From an uncultured Clostridia bacterium (GTDB lineage: Bacteria > Bacillota > Clostridia > Christensenellales > CAG-138), in contig CAKTYT010000006.1 in assembly GCA_934633695.1 (NCBI GenBank), positions 6,743-70,742 of the forward strand: a stretch of 64,000 nt of DNA, read 5' to 3'. The stretch's first letter is position 1. Each line of letters begins with the position of its first letter. This document shows, piece by piece, positions 15,909 to 25,017 of this stretch. The notes beneath the pieces are model-generated. The model had not been told where the DNA came from. It made no database searches and saw only the letters and a program-made list of their open reading frames with translations. The position numbers and the translations under genes were made by a program.

Positions 15909-17369
15909 ATGTCATTAAAAAATAAACGCATTCCCGACTCGGAATTCTATGAGATCCGCAAAGATGTTCTCAATCAGTGGCCGACGGGAAAGGGCGTTGA
16001 CCTTGATGAAGCTATCGAGTTTCATAAGGCTATGCCGGAGCATAAGGTCTTCTCAAAGAAACTTGTCGATGCGAAGAACAGAGGCGTTACTCTCATCCAG
16101 CCCCGTGCAGGTGTTGCACTCATTCACGAGCAGATAGAATTGCTCACCTATTTACAGGATAAGGGCGAGGCCGATTTGCTCCCCACAACGATTGACAGCT
16201 ATACACGTCAGAACAGGTATGAGGAAGCAGAGAACGGCATCCGTGAGTCTGCCAAAGAACGCAGGTCGATGCTCAACGGCTTTCCGGCAGTTAATCACGG
16301 CGTTGAGGGCTGCCGTCAGCTTATCAATGCTCTTGATACCCCGATTCAGGTTCGTCACGGCACTCCCGATGCAAGGCTTCTCACCGAAATTGCTTATGCA
16401 GGCGGTTTTACCAGTTATGAGGGCGGCGGGATCTCTTATAATCTTCCCTATGCGAAGAACGTTCCCATGGAGAAGACTATTATTGACTGGCAGTATGTCG
16501 ACAGACTGACCGGCATTTATGAGGAAGCGGGTGTTTCAATCAACCGCGAACCTTACGGTCCTCTCACAGGTACTCTCGTTCCTCCCTGCATCTCCCATGC
16601 AGTCGCAATTATCGAAGCTCTTCTTGCCGCAGAACAGGGTGTTAAAAACATAACTGTCGGTTACGGTCAGTGCGGCAATCTCGTGCAGGATGTTGCCGCT
16701 ATTCGCACACTTGAAGAGCTGACTAATGAGTACATGCACAAGTACGGTTATGATGACGTTATTATCACCACCGTATTCCATCAGTGGATGGGAGGTTTCC
16801 CCCAGGACGAAGCGAAGGCGTTCGGTGTTATCAGCTGGGGAAGTGCGACCGCTGCACTTTCAAAAGCCACCAAGGTTATTGTCAAAACTCCTCATGAAGC
16901 GGCAGGCGTTCCCACAATGGAGGCGAATGCACAGGGGCTTCGCTGCACAAAGCAGCTTATTACCATGCTCGCCGACCAGGTTTGCACTGCCAGCAACCTT
17001 GAAACGGAAAAAGATGTCATCCGTCGTGAAACACGCTGTATAGTCGATAAGTGTTTCGAACTCGGCGAAGGCGACATTGCAGTCGGCACGGTTCGTGCGG
17101 TCATGGCCGGCGTTCTTGATATTCCGTTCGCTCCTTCAAGGTTCAATGCGGGCAAAATGCTTCCTGCAAGGGACAATAACGGTGCCATAAGGATTCTCGA
17201 GGTAGGCAGGCTTCCCTTCACGAAGGAAATGATTGATTTTAACCGTGAAATGATCGATGAGCGTGCAAAGGCTGAAAAACGTAAAGCTTCCTTCCAGATG
17301 GTCATTGACGATGTTTATGCAATCAGCAAGGGCAGGCTTGTAGGCCGTCCACAGGGATTGAAAAACTGA
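15909..17369 (+). CDS. glmE: Glutamate mutase epsilon subunit (methylaspartate mutase catalytic subunit)
   Basis: A 486-residue TIM-barrel subunit, close to the 483 residues of the Clostridium cochlearium enzyme. Family features include [42 protein letters not shown] block ([18 protein letters not shown]), [40 protein letters not shown] and [18 protein letters not shown]. It binds glutamate and, with GlmS and adenosylcobalamin, moves the glycyl radical fragment to make 3-methylaspartate. AGAGGAG precedes the ATG. No key region seems missing. Confidence 0.95.
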   Translation: MSLKNKRIPDSEFYEIRKDVLNQWPTGKGVDLDEAIEFHKAMPEHKVFSKKLVDAKNRGVTLIQPRAGVALIHEQIELLTYLQDKGEADLLPTTIDSYTRQNRYEEAENGIRESAKERRSMLNGFPAVNHGVEGCRQLINALDTPIQVRHGTPDARLLTEIAYAGGFTSYEGGGISYNLPYAKNVPMEKTIIDWQYVDRLTGIYEEAGVSINREPYGPLTGTLVPPCISHAVAIIEALLAAEQGVKNITVGYGQCGNLVQDVAAIRTLEELTNEYMHKYGYDDVIITTVFHQWMGGFPQDEAKAFGVISWGSATAALSKATKVIVKTPHEAAGVPTMEANAQGLRCTKQLITMLADQVCTASNLETEKDVIRRETRCIVDKCFELGEGDIAVGTVRAVMAGVLDIPFAPSRFNAGKMLPARDNNGAIRILEVGRLPFTKEMIDFNREMIDERAKAEKRKASFQMVIDDVYAISKGRLVGRPQGLKN

Positions 17370-17456
17370 CATTCAAGCAGGGTACAGGGCCTTATGCTCC
17401 GTGCCTGAAAAATACAAACAAACTGCAAAGCAGGATTGAATTGAAAGGATAATAAC

Positions 17457-18707
17457 ATGAAAATTGTTGATTTGATTTGTTCTCCCGGTCGTACCGGCTT
17501 CTATTTTGATGATCAGCGCGCCATAAAGGCGGGTGCAGTATCTGATGGTTTTACTTATGTAGGCGAAACTGTTACCGATGGCTTTACATCTGTTCGTCAG
17601 GCAGGCGAATCCATCTCTGTAATGCTCGTTCTTGAGGATGGGCAGGTCGCTTACGGCGATTGTGCAGCGGTACAGTACAGCGGATGCGGCGGACGTGACC
17701 CTCTCTTCCTCGCAAAGGACTTTATTCCTGTAATTGAAAAATACATTAAGCCCGAACTCGTGGGCCGCGAAGCCGACAGCTTCAAGGGCCTTTCCGAAAT
17801 GGTTGAAGCGATCACCGTTGATGGCAAGCGTCTTCACACCGCAATTCGCTATGGTTTGACTCAGGCCATTCTCGATGCAGTTGCAAAGGCAACCAAGCGT
17901 ATGATGTGCGAAGTCGTTGCAGATGAATACGGCTGCACTATCACCGATGAACCCCTCAGCATCTTCACTCAGTCCGGCGACGACCGTTACAACAATGCTG
18001 ATAAAATGATAATCAAGGGTGCTCAGGTTCTTCCCCACGCTCTGATCAACAATGTAAAGACGAAGCTCGGTGAACACGGCGAACTGCTTGAACAATACGT
18101 TGCATGGCTCCGCGACAGAGTTCTCAAACTCCGCAAGGACGATAGCTACAATCCGGTATTCCATATCGATGTATACGGTACTATCGGTGCTGCATTCGGC
18201 AACGATAACTATAAAGCGATGGCAGATTACATGGCAAAGCTTGAAGAGGCAGCAAAGCCCTTCCATCTCCGCATTGAAGGACCTATGGACGTCGAAGACC
18301 GTGAAAAGCAGATGCTTGCTCTTAAAGCGATAACCAAGGAACTCGATGACCGCGGAATCAACGTTGAAATTGTTGCCGACGAATGGTGCAATACGCTTGA
18401 AGACATCAAGTACTTTGCCGACAATAAGGCAGGCCATATGGTTCAGATAAAGACCCCCGACCTCGGCGGCATCAACAATACTGTCGAAGCAGTGCTCTAC
18501 TGCAAGGCAAAGGGCATTGGTGCATATCAGGGCGGTACATGCAACGAGACCGATCGATCTGCACAGGTTTGCGTACAGTGTGCAATGGCAACTCGACCCG
18601 ACCAGATCCTCGCAAAGCCGGGTATGGGCGTTGACGAGGGCTACATGATCGTTTATAACGAGATGCAGCGTATTATTGCAATGCATAAAGCAAAGACAAG
18701 GGCATAA
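17457..18707 (+). CDS. mal: Methylaspartate ammonia-lyase
   Basis: A 416-residue enolase-superfamily enzyme that removes ammonia from 3-methylaspartate to give mesaconate. Catalytic residues line up with the characterised clostridial enzyme: His194, metal ligands Asp238 (FHID), Glu274 (RIEGP) and Asp308 (VADEW), and the base Lys332 (IKTPDLGG). The end GTCNETDRSAQVCV is also typical. It follows glmE after 87 bases with GAAAGGAT before the ATG and ends the operon at a long stem-loop. Length and residues are normal. Confidence 0.95.
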   Translation: MKIVDLICSPGRTGFYFDDQRAIKAGAVSDGFTYVGETVTDGFTSVRQAGESISVMLVLEDGQVAYGDCAAVQYSGCGGRDPLFLAKDFIPVIEKYIKPELVGREADSFKGLSEMVEAITVDGKRLHTAIRYGLTQAILDAVAKATKRMMCEVVADEYGCTITDEPLSIFTQSGDDRYNNADKMIIKGAQVLPHALINNVKTKLGEHGELLEQYVAWLRDRVLKLRKDDSYNPVFHIDVYGTIGAAFGNDNYKAMADYMAKLEEAAKPFHLRIEGPMDVEDREKQMLALKAITKELDDRGINVEIVADEWCNTLEDIKYFADNKAGHMVQIKTPDLGGINNTVEAVLYCKAKGIGAYQGGTCNETDRSAQVCVQCAMATRPDQILAKPGMGVDEGYMIVYNEMQRIIAMHKAKTRA

Positions 18708-18717
18708 AATAGGCTGT

Positions 18718-18774
18718 GAAATATTCCGGTGGTGTCTGCGAGCAGGTTTGCGGTGCTGCCGGATATTTCTTTTC
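18718..18774 (+). terminator. Terminator of the glutamate mutase operon
   Basis: GAAATATTCCGG (18718-18729) pairs with CCGGATATTTC (18759-18769), with one bulged base, around a G-rich loop, followed by TTTT. It closes the glmS-mal transcript. Confidence 0.7.
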
Positions 18775-18857
18775 CGAAGAAAGGTGCCAACGCCGCTGTA
18801 TGGAGCAAAGTGAACAATTTTTTTATAAAAAAATCTCGATAATTCCGAAAAAAACAC

Positions 18858-18886
18858 TTGACAAACTCGAATGCCTGGGTTAAAAT
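18858..18886 (+). promoter_or_regulatory. Promoter of rpmG-secE-nusG-rplK-rplA
   Basis: TTGACA (18858-18863), 17 bases, TAAAAT (18881-18886). A small GTCCC/GGGAC hairpin with TTTATTT lies just after the expected start (about 18894-18917). Confidence 0.8.
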
Positions 18887-18987
18887 AACTAAGGTGTCCC
18901 TTTGCGGGGACTTTATTTAGCTTGAAGTTTATTCCGTCGGTCTTGGAGGCGGGGTAGGCAACAGCATAAAAACAAGGAGGCTCTACC

Positions 18988-19137
18988 ATGCGCGTTAAGA
19001 TTACATTGGCTTGCTCCGAATGTAAGCAGAGGAACTACAATACGTTCAAAAATAAGAAGAACGACCCCGACAGGCTGGAGTTCAATAAGTATTGCCGCTT
19101 CTGCCGCAAGCACACTCTCCATAAGGAATCCAAATAA
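18988..19137 (+). CDS. rpmG: Ribosomal protein L33
   Basis: A 49-residue protein, [17 protein letters not shown]..., with the four zinc-binding cysteines of the Cys-plus L33 form in two CxxC pairs (CSEC and CRFC). AAGGAGG stands before the ATG. It leads the secE-nusG operon, its usual place in Bacillota. The zinc-binding form is the one replaced by a cysteine-free paralogue under zinc limitation in Bacillus. Confidence 0.96.
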   Translation: MRVKITLACSECKQRNYNTFKNKKNDPDRLEFNKYCRFCRKHTLHKESK

Positions 19138-19147
19138 GGAGCCTGTT

Positions 19148-19396
19148 ATGAAGAAAGAAAAAAACACTGAAAAGAAGAACTTTTTCGCCAAAGTCGGCGA
19201 TTGGTTCAAGGGTGTCGGCAAGTACTTCGGCGAAGTTTTCGGCGAGGTTAAAAAACTCAGCTGGCCCAGCCGCAAGGAGCTTATTAACTTCACTCTTGCG
19301 GTAATTGCATTCGTTGCCCTTATGGCAGTTATCATGTGGGTTCTCGACCTCGGCTTCAGCCAGGGCATTTCCGCCCTTGCCAAGATTGGCCAGTAA
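19148..19396 (+). CDS. secE: Preprotein translocase subunit SecE
   Basis: An 82-residue single-helix SecE. The signature EVFGEVKKLSWPSRKELINFTLAVIAFV is present, followed by the membrane helix and a short periplasm-facing tail. It stabilises SecY in the SecYEG channel. It lies ten bases after rpmG with AAGGAG before the ATG. Confidence 0.95.
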   Translation: MKKEKNTEKKNFFAKVGDWFKGVGKYFGEVFGEVKKLSWPSRKELINFTLAVIAFVALMAVIMWVLDLGFSQGISALAKIGQ

Positions 19397-19405
19397 GGAC
19401 GAAGC

Positions 19406-19966
19406 ATGTCGGACGAAGTAAGGACTCACTACGGGGATGATACCCCGCTTGATGCCCGGTGGTACGTCGTCCACACCTACTCGGGGTACGAGAACAAAGT
19501 TAAAGAGGACCTTGAAAAGACGATCGAGAATCGTAACCTTCGGGATTTGATTCTGGAGGTCAAGTATCCCACCGAGCAGGTTACGGAAATGAAAGAAGGC
19601 TCCAAGAAGCCGAGGGTCGTTTCCCGTAAGGTGTATCCCGGATATGTAATGGTCAAAATGGTCATGAACGATAATACTTGGTATGTCGTTCGCAATACAC
19701 GCGGCGTCACAGGCTTTGTAGGCCCGGGAAGCAAGCCCATTCCCCTCACTGATGAAGAGGTTACGGCGATGGGCGTTGAGCGTATGCAGCTCAAACTCGA
19801 TATCGAAGTCGGCGAAAGCGTCCGTGTTATCTCTGACCCGTTTGCAAACTTCATCGGCGTTGTTCAGGCAATTGACCCTGATACGCAGAAGATCAAGCTC
19901 AACATTTCACTCTTCGGCAAGGAAACGCCGATTGAACTGGACTTTGTTGAGGTGCAAAAACTTTAA
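19406..19966 (+). CDS. nusG: Transcription elongation/antitermination factor NusG
   Basis: A 186-residue NusG: N-terminal NGN domain (DARWYVVHTYSGYENKVKEDLEKTIE, PTEQVTEMKEGSKKP, VYPGYVMVKMVMND, WYVVRNTRGVTGFVG) and a C-terminal KOW domain (VGESVRVISDPFANFIGVVQAID). It binds RNA polymerase and links transcription with Rho and translation. It follows secE after nine bases. Confidence 0.96.
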   Translation: MSDEVRTHYGDDTPLDARWYVVHTYSGYENKVKEDLEKTIENRNLRDLILEVKYPTEQVTEMKEGSKKPRVVSRKVYPGYVMVKMVMNDNTWYVVRNTRGVTGFVGPGSKPIPLTDEEVTAMGVERMQLKLDIEVGESVRVISDPFANFIGVVQAIDPDTQKIKLNISLFGKETPIELDFVEVQKL

Positions 19967-20115
19967 ACCCGTATGTTTTTCCGCTGAGCGGATTTGCATA
20001 GTGGGAGGTACGGCAAGCCCGGAAGGGTTATGCGTTTCTCTTCGCACGGCAATGGGTTTTGCCGCAGAATTTGTCGGACCGCTCGCACCACATTATTTTT
20101 AGGAGGAAATTTAAA
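19967..20115 (+). promoter_or_regulatory. 149-base nusG-rplK spacer
   Basis: No gene. GTGG-type bases at 20001-20010 can pair with CCAC at about 20090, and GCAAGCCCGG/CCGCTCGC segments give additional pairing. Such a leader before rplK would be the place for L1 autoregulation, but I cannot match a defined L1 site. A strong AGGAGG ribosome site precedes rplK. Confidence 0.3.
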
Positions 20116-20541
20116 ATGGCAAAGAAAATAACCGGCTTTGTCAAGCTGCAGATTCCCGCAGGTAAGGCAACTCCTGCACCGCCCGTAGGTCCCGCACTGG
20201 GCCAGCACGGCGTCAACATCATGGGCTTCTGCAAAGAGTTCAATGAGCGTACCGCTAAGCAGGCGGGCCTCATCATCCCCGTTGTTATCACGGTATACCA
20301 GGATCGTTCGTTCACCTTCATCACCAAGACCCCTCCCGCAGCTGTCCTCATCAAGAAAGCTTGCGGAATCGAGAGCGGTTCCGGTGTTCCCAACAAGACT
20401 AAGGTTGCGAACATCACCAAGGCACAGGTTAAGGAAATTGCAGAGCTCAAGATGCCCGACCTCAATGCAGCAAGCCTTGAGGCAGCAATGAGCATGGTAG
20501 CCGGCACCGCACGCAGCATGGGCGTTGTCGTTGTTGACTGA
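20116..20541 (+). CDS. rplK: Ribosomal protein L11
   Basis: A 141-residue L11 with the proline-rich N-terminal block ([34 protein letters not shown]) and the rRNA-binding C-terminal domain ([41 protein letters not shown]). It forms part of the GTPase-associated centre of the large subunit and is needed for the stringent response through RelA. The start at 20116 follows AGGAGGAAATTTAAA. Confidence 0.97.
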   Translation: MAKKITGFVKLQIPAGKATPAPPVGPALGQHGVNIMGFCKEFNERTAKQAGLIIPVVITVYQDRSFTFITKTPPAAVLIKKACGIESGSGVPNKTKVANITKAQVKEIAELKMPDLNAASLEAAMSMVAGTARSMGVVVVD

Positions 20542-20559
20542 GAAGCGAGGTACTGAACT

Positions 20560-21249
20560 ATGAAGCATGGCAAAAAGTATATCGAAAGCACTAAAGTAAT
20601 CGACAGGCAGAAGCTGTACGATCCCGAAGAAGGTATCGCAACCGTTATTGCAACTGCTAAAGCTAAGTTCGATGAAACTGTTGAAGCACACATCCGTCTG
20701 GGCGTTGACTCCCGTCACGCGGATCAGCAGGTTCGTGGTGCAGTCGTTCTCCCTCACGGTACCGGTAAAGTCGTTCGCGTTCTCGTCTTTGCAAAGGGCG
20801 ATAAGGCTCGCGAAGCTCAGGAAGCAGGAGCAGACTTTGTAGGTGACGAAGAGATGGTAAAGAAGATTCAGACCGAAAACTGGTTTGGTTTCGATGTCTG
20901 CGTTGCAACTCCTGATATGATGGGCGTTGTCGGTAGAATCGGTCGTGTCCTCGGTCCGAAGGGCTTGATGCCTAACCCCAAGAGCGGCACTGTTACCATG
21001 GACGTTGCAAAAGCTATCACCGATATTAAAGCCGGTAAGGTTGAGTATCGTGTTGATAAGACCAATATCTGCCATTGCCCCATTGGCAAGGTCAGCTTTG
21101 GTAAGGATAAGCTCACTGAGAACCTCAACACTCTCATGGATGCTATTAACAAGGCAAAGCCCGCAGCAGCAAAGGGTACTTACATTAAGAGCCTCGTACT
21201 CTCCACCACTATGGGCCCCGGCGTTAAGTTCAACGGTATGAAGTTCTGA
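20560..21249 (+). CDS. rplA: Ribosomal protein L1
   Basis: A 229-residue L1 of normal length ([68 protein letters not shown]). It forms the L1 stalk and usually represses its own operon. It is 18 bases after rplK. A strong terminator follows, so rplJ, rplL and rpoBC, commonly next in line, are not part of this transcript or this window. Confidence 0.97.
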   Translation: MKHGKKYIESTKVIDRQKLYDPEEGIATVIATAKAKFDETVEAHIRLGVDSRHADQQVRGAVVLPHGTGKVVRVLVFAKGDKAREAQEAGADFVGDEEMVKKIQTENWFGFDVCVATPDMMGVVGRIGRVLGPKGLMPNPKSGTVTMDVAKAITDIKAGKVEYRVDKTNICHCPIGKVSFGKDKLTENLNTLMDAINKAKPAAAKGTYIKSLVLSTTMGPGVKFNGMKF

Positions 21250-21290
21250 TTTTGAATTCAACTCGGATGAAACAATAGGTTTTATTAACA

Positions 21291-21330
21291 TTGGGCAGTG
21301 TGACTTCGGTCGCACTGCCCAAATTTTTTT
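21291..21330 (+). terminator. Terminator of the ribosomal protein operon
   Basis: TTGGGCAGTG (21291-21300) pairs with CACTGCCCAA (21313-21322), loop with CTTCGG, followed by seven T. A strong intrinsic terminator. Confidence 0.93.
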
Positions 21331-21339
21331 AGGGAGGGG

Positions 21340-21368
21340 TTGACAACACTGCTTAAGTGTGCTAACAT
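21340..21368 (+). promoter_or_regulatory. Promoter of the YtrA-type ABC operon with operator in the spacer
   Basis: TTGACA (21340-21345), 17 bases, TAACAT (21363-21368). The spacer is largely an inverted repeat, ACACT-N5-AGTGT (21346-21360), positioned to block polymerase; it is the likely binding site of the GntR protein encoded just downstream. Confidence 0.7.
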
Positions 21369-21438
21369 ACATAATACAGTCATGACGGATGGAACGGCAG
21401 TAAACCAATCCGCTGTTCGGACGTGGAAAGGAGAAAGG

Positions 21439-21807
21439 ATGTTTAATATTGACAAGATGTCTCGTGTTCCGATTTACGAGCAGTTTATGAATCAATTTGA
21501 ACAGGACATTATTCTCGGCAAATTGAAACCTGATGAAAAGGTACCGAGTGTGCGGTCACTTTCGGTGGATTTGTCTGTCAACCCAAATACGCTTCAAAAG
21601 GCATATGCAGAGCTTGAGCGGAGAGAGCTTTGCTACAGTGTACCAGGAAGCGGAAGATTCATTTCACCCAATGCGGCGGAGCTGAGTCGCAAGCGTAAGT
21701 TCGCATTGCTTGATGAAATAGTGGAATTGTGCAATGAATTAAAGCTTTTCGGTATTGACATAAATACCGTTAAAGAGGCGGTTGACAGGGCATATGAAAA
21801 GAATTGA
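21439..21807 (+). CDS. GntR-family repressor, YtrA subfamily
   Basis: A 122-residue protein: GntR winged helix (VPIYEQFMNQFEQDIILGKLKPDEKVPSVRSLSVDLSVNPNTLQKAYAELERREL, GSGRFI) and only a short helical tail of about 45 residues for dimerisation, the hallmark of YtrA-type regulators, which control adjacent ABC transporters. AAAGGAGAAAGG precedes the ATG at 21439. It heads an operon with an ATPase and a large permease, and a fitting operator lies in its own promoter. Confidence 0.9.
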   Translation: MFNIDKMSRVPIYEQFMNQFEQDIILGKLKPDEKVPSVRSLSVDLSVNPNTLQKAYAELERRELCYSVPGSGRFISPNAAELSRKRKFALLDEIVELCNELKLFGIDINTVKEAVDRAYEKN

Positions 21808-21844
21808 ACAACGCTGTTTGTAAATTCATGAAAGGAATATAATA

Positions 21845-22744
21845 ATGATTGAAATTTTAAATCTGAGAAAGAGTTTCGGTTCGGTACATGCAATCAATGG
21901 ACTCACCTGCACGATTCCGTCAGGATGTATAATGGGTATGGTCGGTGCGAACGGTGCGGGAAAATCTACACTGCTGCGTATCCTTGCGGGGGTTTATAAG
22001 GCGGATGAAGGCAGCGTCAAACTGTTCGGAGAGGAAATCTATGATAATGTCGAAGCAAAGAAACACATTGTCTATGTTCCGGATACGATGCCAATGGCAG
22101 ATAACTCAGCCAGCATGAAGAGAATGGCAAAGTTTTACTCGTCATGCTATGAAAATTTTGATTATGCCAAGTTTGAAAAGCTGGCAGGCTTCTTTAAATT
22201 GAACATTTCTGCGAAGATAAAGTCTTTTTCAAAAGGCATGATAAAACAGGCTCAAAACGTACTCGCTCTTTCATGCAATGCAGATATTACCATGCTTGAT
22301 GAAACCTTCGATGGGCTTGATCCGATCGTGCGAAACGAGGCAAAAAAACTGATCTATGCCGAGGTCTGCGACAGAAATGCTACAATAATCATTACAAGTC
22401 ATTCTCTGCGTGAACTCGAGGATACATGCGACCGCCTTGCAATGATTTATAACGGCAAGCTTATTATGCAGAGCGATGTAAACGATCTCAAAACGCATCT
22501 GTTCAAAGTTCAGCTTGCGTTTAATGTCGAACGCAGCAGGGAGGATTTTAAAGGCTTCGAGGTTGTTTCGTTTGAAAAGAACGGGAGCGTTATGAACCTT
22601 ATCATTCGTGGAGAAAGGGATATCGTTGAAGAACAGCTCAGGAAGATGGACCCCATTTTGATTGAAATGCTTCCCCTCTCCCTTGAAGAAGTCTTTACAT
22701 ATGAAATGGATGCACTCGGCTATAAGTTCGAGGAAATTCTGTAA
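21845..22744 (+). CDS. ABC transporter ATP-binding protein
   Basis: A 299-residue ATPase with Walker A GANGAGKST (about residue 36), the Q-loop region, a non-standard signature FSKGMIKQ in place of LSGGQ, Walker B ITMLDETFDGLDP and switch SHSLRELED. The C-terminal 80 residues form the accessory region common in YtrB-like ATPases. AAAGGAAT precedes the ATG. With the following permease it probably forms an exporter or an antibiotic-stress complex like those controlled by YtrA; the cargo is unknown. Confidence 0.92.
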   Translation: MIEILNLRKSFGSVHAINGLTCTIPSGCIMGMVGANGAGKSTLLRILAGVYKADEGSVKLFGEEIYDNVEAKKHIVYVPDTMPMADNSASMKRMAKFYSSCYENFDYAKFEKLAGFFKLNISAKIKSFSKGMIKQAQNVLALSCNADITMLDETFDGLDPIVRNEAKKLIYAEVCDRNATIIITSHSLRELEDTCDRLAMIYNGKLIMQSDVNDLKTHLFKVQLAFNVERSREDFKGFEVVSFEKNGSVMNLIIRGERDIVEEQLRKMDPILIEMLPLSLEEVFTYEMDALGYKFEEIL

Positions 22745-22764
22745 AGTGAAAGGAAGGATTGAAT

Positions 22765-25017
22765 ATGCCAGTCTCAAAATTTTTCAACAAAACCTTCTTT
22801 AAAGAAACAATAAGGAGCCTGAAGATTCTCGGCATTGTCTGTACTGTAATATCTTTATTGATCGGTATGGGGTCAGTGTCGGAGGGAACTCTTTACGTAT
22901 GCATGTACATTGTCAGCAGCATGTTTTTTGTTATTGCGGGTGTGCATATTGCAAGCAGAATAAAGAGAAGGAGTGTCTGCGAGCTCTATGGCAGCATACC
23001 CGTTTCAAGAAGGCAAATGTGGGGGAGCTATACACTTGCTGCGGTCATATTAGGTGCTGCGATCATCATTGTCAATATCGCGGCTGTCGGTATACACATG
23101 GGAATTCAGACTCTCAGGGGTACTTCGTTCATACCGATTTTTGATTGGGGCAGGTATATGGCAAACATGGCTGCTGCATTTATCGTCGGCATATGTGCAA
23201 TGAATCTGGTTATGATAGGCATAAACCTGACAGGCAACGGCTTCGGTGCTGTTGTGGCGATCTATCTGATCGTGCTGGTTGCGGTGCTTTCACTGGCAGC
23301 AATGAGCAGGATCAGTCGTTCGCCGTTCGGTATCTTCTCCATGCTCTTCCCCGTAATGCCCGCAACAAAAATTGCGATTTTATGGGCAATGCTCATAGTA
23401 TTAATGCTCGTACTCACGTTCTTCTCCTGCAAGACTTTCGTAAGCTTTCGTATGGAAAGTTCGGGAAAGTTCATGCGTTCACGCAAGACAGCAATTATTT
23501 TTGCAATAATTGCGGCAACATGTGCAGGGTTGTCAATAATTTTGAACGGAAAGTTCGACAGCGTATTTATATCAGCTGCAAGCGGCATAGGTGCAGAAGC
23601 ACTCATCGTATGTCTCATCGAAGGAATAGTGGTGTATCTTGGCATCATGCTGATCCAGCACAGAAAGTCTAAAGTTACGTTGAAGGAACTCGTCTATTTC
23701 CCTATTTCAATCGGTGCAGTCGGGATTGTCATTGCGGTCGGTCTGCTCTTCAGGGAAAATGCGAAGACGATCGATATCAAACCCGATAACATCGCATATA
23801 TAACGATTCCTCAAAACCTTGCCGAAACAATTGACTCGTATTCATATGTTAATACAGACAGCGGCATCTATAACGATACCACAGTCGCAAGGAACGGTTA
23901 CGGCACTGACGGCGAGGAAAAGATACATATCGTTTCACCAAAGGTGATAAACCTTATCTGTGAGGGCATCAGAGAAACAGAGAGCGAAATGACAACAGAC
24001 AGCGTATTCGGCTTCAAAAACCAGCTCATGAGCAGTATTTTGGGGTACATGGGCTATGGTATCTACTCGGATTTCACTGTTACACTCAAAGACGGAAGGG
24101 ACTACACTGTTTCGATATCCGTTTATGATAAACTTACAGAAAGCATTCTTGAATGTGATGAATACATAGATAAGGCACTTGATGTTTCCAGGTTTGAAGG
24201 CGGTCGAATATTGGCGAAGGAAGAACGCTTCCAGAAGCTACTGCCCGTATTCATTGAAGAGTACAACAAGCTCAGCCGTGACGACAAGCTCAAGGTTTAC
24301 GGATATGAACTTAAATGGGAAAACCTGAATGTTTACGGCAATTGTTTCCTCGTTTCACGGGATGGTTCGCAAAACCAGCTGATTGCAATTACGTCGCTGA
24401 CTCCAGAAACTGCGAAAATGTACATCGACATCTGCAATGAATTCACCGGTGAAGCTAAGTATATGGATTTTGCAATGCAGCGTCTCTATACTGACGAGTT
24501 TGGATATGCAGACTGTTTGTTCGGTGTTGATGGATTCTGCAAGAGCAATCCCAGACTGTCTTACAGCAGTGTGTACGAGTCAATGAATATCGTTTTTAAC
24601 TCAACATTTAGTGAAGAAGTTGAAGGCGAAATATTCTACGATGATCAGGGTAATGAGGTGAGCCGTGATGAATACATACGTCTCGAAAGGAAGAAGCAAA
24701 AGATAAAAGCGGAAGCGAAGAAAGAGCTGGCAGAGCTCCTCGAAGCAGTCTATTCTTCAAATGCTTCTCCTTGGGACAGTGATTATGTCATCAGCATAAA
24801 TGACTTTGGATGGATCGACTTGGAAGAGGAGTACACCGATGAGGATGGCAGGACCATGAGTTGGTCGGACTACTATGAATCTATACCATACCAGATAGCC
24901 AATCAGCTCAAAAAGTTCATCGGTGTGACCGAGGAGCAGTACATGAGATTGTTCGAGCTCATGGATATTTACACTGCCTACTTGGTCGATTCCGACTTCA
25001 TCGAATACATTGATTAA
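22765..25017 (+). CDS. Large ABC transporter permease (membrane half plus long soluble C-terminal part)
   Basis: A 750-residue protein. Residues 1-340 hold about eight to ten membrane helices with ABC-2-type character (CELYGSIPVSRRQMWGSYTLAAVILGA between the first helices). Residues 340-750 are soluble and probably extracytoplasmic, acidic, with charged helices (RLERKKQKIKAEAKKELAELLEAV) near the end. The ATG at 22765 follows AAAGGAAGG. It is the third gene of the YtrA-type operon. Its 3' end overlaps by 20 bases the 3' end of the opposing permease gene. The large soluble half is not something I can assign to a named domain. Confidence 0.85.
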   Translation: MPVSKFFNKTFFKETIRSLKILGIVCTVISLLIGMGSVSEGTLYVCMYIVSSMFFVIAGVHIASRIKRRSVCELYGSIPVSRRQMWGSYTLAAVILGAAIIIVNIAAVGIHMGIQTLRGTSFIPIFDWGRYMANMAAAFIVGICAMNLVMIGINLTGNGFGAVVAIYLIVLVAVLSLAAMSRISRSPFGIFSMLFPVMPATKIAILWAMLIVLMLVLTFFSCKTFVSFRMESSGKFMRSRKTAIIFAIIAATCAGLSIILNGKFDSVFISAASGIGAEALIVCLIEGIVVYLGIMLIQHRKSKVTLKELVYFPISIGAVGIVIAVGLLFRENAKTIDIKPDNIAYITIPQNLAETIDSYSYVNTDSGIYNDTTVARNGYGTDGEEKIHIVSPKVINLICEGIRETESEMTTDSVFGFKNQLMSSILGYMGYGIYSDFTVTLKDGRDYTVSISVYDKLTESILECDEYIDKALDVSRFEGGRILAKEERFQKLLPVFIEEYNKLSRDDKLKVYGYELKWENLNVYGNCFLVSRDGSQNQLIAITSLTPETAKMYIDICNEFTGEAKYMDFAMQRLYTDEFGYADCLFGVDGFCKSNPRLSYSSVYESMNIVFNSTFSEEVEGEIFYDDQGNEVSRDEYIRLERKKQKIKAEAKKELAELLEAVYSSNASPWDSDYVISINDFGWIDLEEEYTDEDGRTMSWSDYYESIPYQIANQLKKFIGVTEEQYMRLFELMDIYTAYLVDSDFIEYID

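Noticed and set aside
17373..18989. 538-codon open frame on the minus strand
   Set aside because: It lies antisense to methylaspartate ammonia-lyase, whose catalytic residues are intact. The translation is rich in Cys and His and matches no family; it is a codon-usage shadow.
19963..21495. 510-codon open frame on the minus strand
   Set aside because: Antisense to rplK and rplA and running through their terminator; no domain features.
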